A DNA stretch of 64,000 nucleotides from Amycolatopsis coloradensis (lineage in GTDB: Bacteria > Actinomycetota > Actinomycetes > Mycobacteriales > Pseudonocardiaceae), in the NCBI RefSeq assembly GCF_001953865.1, contig NZ_MQUQ01000003.1:261917-325916 (forward strand). The letters are read 5' to 3'. Shown here in pieces: positions 60,242-64,000 of this stretch. Position numbers and translations under genes: made by a program. Below the pieces are notes generated by a model. It was not told the origin of the DNA and did not search any database. It was given only the letters and a program-made list of their open reading frames with translations. The number at the start of each line of letters is the position of its first letter. Within the stretch, counting starts at the first letter, position 1.

Positions 60242-60264
60242 GCGAGGTGGTGTGAGAGGGAGGG

Positions 60265-60741
60265 TCAGGCCTGCTGCGCCTGCCACATCCAGTGCGCCTT
60301 CTCGAGTTCCTGGGTGATCTCGATGAGCAGATCCTGGGTGACCAGGTCGCTCTTGTCGGTCTCGTCGATGCGCTTGCGCAGCCGTTCGGTCAGCGCCGCG
60401 AGGATGTCGACGATCGCGGCGACGGTGGACTCGACGGACTGCCAGTTGTCGGGGTAGTCCGGCAGGCCGGAACTCTCGACGACGACCTTGGCCTGGCCGT
60501 TCGGGGAGATGCCGATGGCGTTGGCGCGCTCGGCGACCTCGTCGACGTACTGGCGCGCGGTGGCGACCAGCTCGTCGAGCTGAAGGTGCGCGCTACGGAA
60601 GTTCGCGCCGACGACGTTCCAGTGGGCCTGCTTCGCGATCAGCGACAGGTCCACGAGGTCGACCAGCGTGGCCTGCAAGGCGTTACCGGTGATCTCCTTG
60701 TCGGCTTCGCTCAGCGGACTCTGGATCGGGGACTTGCCCAT
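60265..60741 (-). CDS. dps: Dps-family DNA-protection / ferritin-like protein
   Basis: A 158-residue Dps protein. The ferroxidase-centre ligands appear in IAKQAHWNVVGANFRSAH (His) and LQLDELVATARQYVDEVAERA (Asp/Glu), and the length is standard. It stores iron and protects DNA from peroxide in a 12-mer. ATG 60741 has GGAAGACC upstream. It sits beside ohr and close to catalase, consistent with a peroxide-defence group. Confidence 0.92.
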   Translation of the reverse strand: MGKSPIQSPLSEADKEITGNALQATLVDLVDLSLIAKQAHWNVVGANFRSAHLQLDELVATARQYVDEVAERANAIGISPNGQAKVVVESSGLPDYPDNWQSVESTVAAIVDILAALTERLRKRIDETDKSDLVTQDLLIEITQELEKAHWMWQAQQA

Positions 60742-60799
60742 TTTTCGGTCTTCCTTTCAGAAATCAACCGGTTCGGGAAGGGACCTGCCGCGTACGGGA

Positions 60800-61222
60800 T
60801 CAGACCGACGCGGACAGCGCGACCTCGATGTTGCCCCGGGTCGCGTTCGAGTAGGGGCACACCTGGTGCGCCTGCTCGACGAGTTGATCGGCCTGCGCCT
60901 GCTCCAGACCGGGCAGCGAAACGTTGAGTGCGACGCCGAGACCGAAGCCCTCGCCCTGCTTGAGCACGCTGACCTCGGCGGTGACGGTCGAGCCGTCCAG
61001 CTTCACCTTGGCCTGGCGTGCGACGAGCTGGAGCGCGGAGTGGAAGCAGGCCGAATAGCCCGCGGCGAAGAGTTGCTCAGGGTTGGTCTTGTCGCCGCCC
61101 GGTCCGCCCATCTCCTTCGGGATCGCCAGCGACTCGTCGATGACGCCGTCGGAGGACGTGACCTCACCGTTGCGGCCGTCGCCGCGAGCGGTGGCCACCG
61201 CGGTGTACAGAGCCTCAGCCAT
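60800..61222 (-). CDS. ohr: Organic hydroperoxide resistance protein Ohr
   Basis: A 140-residue OsmC/Ohr protein reducing organic hydroperoxides with two active Cys, seen in AAGYSACFHSALQLV and QVCPYSNATRGNIEV. N-terminal LYTAVATARGDGRNG is typical of Ohr. ATG 61222 has a strong AGGAGG site. An OhrR regulator is not visible next to it. Confidence 0.92.
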   Translation of the reverse strand: MAEALYTAVATARGDGRNGEVTSSDGVIDESLAIPKEMGGPGGDKTNPEQLFAAGYSACFHSALQLVARQAKVKLDGSTVTAEVSVLKQGEGFGLGVALNVSLPGLEQAQADQLVEQAHQVCPYSNATRGNIEVALSASV

Positions 61223-61359
61223 TCTTCGCCTACCTCCTGGTCTCAAGACACGCCCGTTGAGCGTCTCTTCAGTGCCAACGTCCCGCAACCGCGAAACCTT
61301 GCCACCCCATGGCAGGCATCACTTCCGCGAATTACCCGGAAGTCGGCCGGAACAAACGA

Positions 61360-61935
61360 CTAGTGACCGGCGCGACTCAGCGCGAACTCGGCGACCTGGG
61401 TCCCCATCAGGCGAAGTGTGCGGACGCTCTTCTCGTCCGAGGCGCCGCCGGCTTCGTCGAACTTCGTCTCCGCGGTGTTGATCGAACCACCCAATGGGGT
61501 GGCCCAGCCGCGCAGCGCGTGCGTGATCGTGCGCAGCTGCTCCAGTGTGGTGACCGCGGCCTGCCAGCCGAACGCGACGGCGGCGAGGCCGACCGCACGG
61601 CCGTCGAGGTACGGCCTGGCATCGTCACGCAGGTCCTCGACGTAGTCCAGGGCGTTCTTGACCAGCCCGGACAACGCGCCGTGGTAGCCGGGCGAGACCA
61701 CGATGATCCCGTCGGCGCGGCGGATCGCCTCGACCAGCCGGACGGCGCGCTCGTGCCGCTCCTCCAGCGAGGTGTCGTAGAACGGCAGCACCAGCTCGGG
61801 ACCGGCGATCAGCTCGGTGGTGACCCCGGCCCCGGCCGCGCCGTCCAGTGCGATGCGCAGCGCGCGCTCGGATTGGGAGCCCGCCCGCAGGGAGCCGCCG
61901 ATACCGAGGACATGAACCGCGTTCGTCGAAGTCAC
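61360..61935 (-). CDS. NADPH-dependent FMN reductase
   Basis: A 191-residue flavodoxin-like reductase. The phosphate-binding loop is GIGGSLRAGSQSERAL (residues ~11-26); IIVVSPGYHGALSGLVKNALDYVEDL is the conserved FMN_red segment. It reduces FMN or quinones with NADPH and may protect from quinone or nitro stress. Monocistronic, divergent from the hydrolase at 62083 with about 150 bp between. Confidence 0.88.
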   Translation of the reverse strand: MTSTNAVHVLGIGGSLRAGSQSERALRIALDGAAGAGVTTELIAGPELVLPFYDTSLEERHERAVRLVEAIRRADGIIVVSPGYHGALSGLVKNALDYVEDLRDDARPYLDGRAVGLAAVAFGWQAAVTTLEQLRTITHALRGWATPLGGSINTAETKFDEAGGASDEKSVRTLRLMGTQVAEFALSRAGH

Positions 61936-62082
61936 GCCTTCGAGGCTAACCCCTCTACTTAAGTGGAGGACCAGGATCTGGAACGGAGGCTTGCGTCACA
62001 CCCGTTCGCCGCAAAGGCGAGGTTCCCGCTGGACGGCATACCTACTCGTAAGTAACCTGTCGGGAAGCCCTCAGGAGGAAGC

Positions 62083-63129
62083 ATGGCGATACCGCTCCAG
62101 ATCCGTGCCGAGGCCGCGATTTCGCAGCTGGCGTTCTGGCTTCCGAGGCCGGTCAGGAGAGCTGTCGCCGGACCGCCGCTCCGCCTGGACGGACAGGAAC
62201 TCGCCCTCGACGCCCAGCTTCTGCTTCGCCTGCAGAAGCTGGCGAAGGCATCGCTGGTGCGGGGAAGCGTCGAAGAGTCACGCAGCCTGCTCATGGCGAG
62301 CAGGCATTTGGTCAGCGGGCCGACCATCGAACCGGTCGCCACCAGGGAGCTGCTCATACCGACGGGTGACGGCGACGTACCCGCCACGCTCTACACCCCG
62401 GCCGGGCTGCCGGATCCGTCCGGACTGCTGGTGTTCTTCCACGGTGGCGGCTGGGTGGTCGGCAGCCGCGTCTCGCACGACAACACGGTCCGCTACCTGG
62501 CGAAACAGGCAGGCGTACGGGTTCTTTCAGTGGAGTACCGGCTCGCGCCGGAGACGCAGTTCCCCGGCGCCACCGAAGACGCGATCGCGGCCTTCGAGTA
62601 CGCCTTCGCGAAGGCGCGGGACCTGGGCGCGGACCCGGCCCGCATCGCCGTCGGCGGCGACAGCGCGGGCGGGAACCTCGCGGCGGTGACCGCGCAGCAG
62701 ACGATGAAACGCGGCGGCGGTGTCCCGGCGTTCCAGTTGCTGTTCTACCCGGCGACCGATTTCACCGTGCGCCGCCGGTCCCGGGAATTGTTCGCGGAGG
62801 ACCTGTTCCTCACCGATTCCGACATGACCTGGTTCGAAGGACATTACGTGCCGAAGGGCACCGATCTGTACAACCCGAAACTTTCCCCACTGCACGGCGA
62901 CGTTTCCGGATTGCCGCCCGCGTATATCGCGACGGCCGGTTTCGATCCGCTGCGCGACGAGGGTGAGGCTTACGCGGAGAAATTGCGGAAAGCCGGGGTT
63001 CCGGTGGCGCTCAGCCGCCAGCCGGACCTGATCCACGGGTACATCAACTTCCTCGGCGTCGGTCAGCGGTTCCGCGAGGCGACGGCTGAAGCGGCGGGAG
63101 CCCTGCGGCTCGGTCTCGCACCGAAGTGA
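62083..63129 (+). CDS. Alpha/beta hydrolase of the hormone-sensitive-lipase family
   Basis: A 348-residue esterase with the HSL oxyanion motif LVFFHGGGWVVGS, nucleophile VGGDSAGGNLAAV, catalytic Asp in AGFDPLRDEGEAYAE and His in LIHGYINFLG. The N-terminal ~85 residues form the usual cap. It should hydrolyse short- to medium-chain esters. The gene follows AGGAGGAAGC and ATG 62083. No operon partner. Confidence 0.9.
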   Translation: MAIPLQIRAEAAISQLAFWLPRPVRRAVAGPPLRLDGQELALDAQLLLRLQKLAKASLVRGSVEESRSLLMASRHLVSGPTIEPVATRELLIPTGDGDVPATLYTPAGLPDPSGLLVFFHGGGWVVGSRVSHDNTVRYLAKQAGVRVLSVEYRLAPETQFPGATEDAIAAFEYAFAKARDLGADPARIAVGGDSAGGNLAAVTAQQTMKRGGGVPAFQLLFYPATDFTVRRRSRELFAEDLFLTDSDMTWFEGHYVPKGTDLYNPKLSPLHGDVSGLPPAYIATAGFDPLRDEGEAYAEKLRKAGVPVALSRQPDLIHGYINFLGVGQRFREATAEAAGALRLGLAPK

Positions 63130-63432
63130 CGGCCAAAGCCCCCATATCGTGGCCCGCCGCCTGCACGGCGAATCAGACGATTCTCCAACTCCCCACGACT
63201 GTCTCTCGGAAGCGCGTCAGCGCGACTTCATCCCGCGCATCTCTTTCGGCCGAAGGCCACGGGGCAATAGCACGGCATGGGAAGCGGACCAGACGGGAGC
63301 GGCAGCGGCGGGTCCCGCCACCTTCTGGTTCAACCCGCTTGTGGGGACAGGGAAACGCACCCGGGGCGCGGGGGATGACGCGCGCCGGGTGCGTTCCGGT
63401 GGGGGAAGCAGCCTCTCGGCAGAGAGGTCGTT
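63130..63432. terminator. Gene-free gap with catalase terminator-like hairpin
   Basis: No gene is supported in this 303-bp gap. The part nearest the catalase stop holds an inverted repeat (AACGCACCCGG 63354-63364, CCGGGTGCGTT 63385-63395, with more G/C pairing inside) that probably ends the minus-strand catalase transcript. Nothing else was recognised between 63130 and 63350. Confidence 0.6.
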
Positions 63433-64000
63433 CTACTCGCGGAAGGCGTCCGCGACCTTGTCGCCGAGATCCTTGTCGACGTTCCGCCAGTACTCGAAGA
63501 CGCGCTCCAGCACCGGCTGCGAGACGTCGTTCGAAGCGTGTCCGATGATGTTGTTCGCGAGCCGCTCGCGCTGCTCGTCGTCCATCACCTCGCGCACGAG
63601 GGTGCCCGGCTGGCCGAAATCGTCGTCCTCGGCGTGGAGCTTGTACGCCGACCGGATGACCTCGTCCTCGACGCCGTAGCTCGACGCGGTCTCGGCGGCG
63701 TTCTGCGCGCCGGCGTGCGGGCCGCCGTAGGAGTTCGGCGCGTACACCGGGTCGCCCGGGTTGTTGTAGCGCATCGCGCCGTCACGCGAGTAGCTGTTCA
63801 CCGGGGACTTCGGCGCGTTGACCGGCAGCTGCGTGTAATTCGCGCCGATCCGGTAGCGGTGCGCGTCCGGATACGCGAACAGGCGGCCTTGCAGCATCTT
63901 GTCCGGCGACGGGCCGATACCCGGCACCAGGTTGGACGGCTCGAACGCGGCCTGCTCGATCTGTGCGAAGTAGTTCTCCGGGTTGCGGTCGAGCACCCAG
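63433..64000 (-). CDS. katA: Catalase, C-terminal part (cut by window edge)
   Basis: The last ~188 residues of a monofunctional haem catalase. DRNPENYFAQIEQAAFEPSN precedes the haem-ligand Tyr segment GRLFAYPDAHRYRIGANYTQ, then the C-terminal wrapping and helical tail to the stop at 63433. It disproportionates hydrogen peroxide. The N-terminus lies beyond base 64000. It completes the peroxide-defence neighbourhood with ohr and dps. Confidence 0.94.
   Translation of the reverse strand, partial: WVLDRNPENYFAQIEQAAFEPSNLVPGIGPSPDKMLQGRLFAYPDAHRYRIGANYTQLPVNAPKSPVNSYSRDGAMRYNNPGDPVYAPNSYGGPHAGAQNAAETASSYGVEDEVIRSAYKLHAEDDDFGQPGTLVREVMDDEQRERLANNIIGHASNDVSQPVLERVFEYWRNVDKDLGDKVADAFRE

Overview
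The window is high-GC actinomycete DNA, most likely Amycolatopsis or a close Pseudonocardiales relative. Signs are near-obligate G/C at third codon positions, many GTG/TTG starts, a WhiB protein, mycoredoxin, an F420/LLM-type oxidoreductase, and a gene order that resembles the Mycobacterium tuberculosis Rv3667-Rv3683 segment. No insertion sequence, prophage, CRISPR array or rRNA was seen.

Layout. (1) 1-4.3 kb: a GAF-domain regulator (cut by the window edge), an MHS-type MFS permease and 3-hydroxybutyrate dehydrogenase in one operon, then a degenerate Fic-like protein with a phosphoribosyltransferase. (2) 4.4-7.0 kb: GNAT acetyltransferase and acetyl-CoA synthetase. (3) 7.1-12.7 kb: accessory genes (AraC/GyrI regulator, Ala/Glu-rich DUF6319-like protein, cupin + MFS divergent from DUF2848, POT peptide transporter). 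(4) 12.75-32.0 kb: a biosynthetic gene cluster. (5) 32.1-54.8 kb: a conserved housekeeping block (nhaA, holin-like, EphE-like, MarP, NudL, TlpA, Nth, Crp, MBL, RidA, paired ArsA-like ATPases, WhiB4, PonA-type PBP, metallophosphoesterase, tRNA-Pro), interrupted by a DnaN paralogue and other accessory genes. (6) 55-64 kb: methyltransferase, S9 peptidase, glutamate decarboxylase and an oxidative-stress group (Dps, Ohr, FMN reductase, catalase).

The cluster is the main discovery candidate. It combines a complete chorismate-to-DHHA route (PhzC-like DAHP synthase, PhzE-like ADIC synthase, PhzD-like isochorismatase) with none of the phenazine ring-assembly genes. It also has a glyceryl-loading pair (FkbH-like HAD protein + stand-alone ACP), a MaoC-SDR fusion, one C-A-T NRPS module whose specificity code resembles proline codes, a thioesterase, and two PGM1-like ATP-grasp amide ligases, one at each end. 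A flavin/F420 oxidoreductase, a methyltransferase, an MFS exporter, and LmbU-type and LuxR-type regulators complete it. My working hypothesis is a small hybrid amide in which a glycerate-derived acyl unit (glyceryl, pyruvyl or lactyl) is joined to proline or a proline-like residue by the NRPS, and to DHHA or 3-hydroxyanthranilate by ATP-grasp chemistry. I do not recognise a characterised cluster with this gene set.

Two nucleotide-level patterns cut across the window. Long near-perfect palindromes of at least two sequence families sit between genes. A short palindrome, GTCCA-N3-TGGAC, recurs inside coding sequences far more often than base composition would predict.
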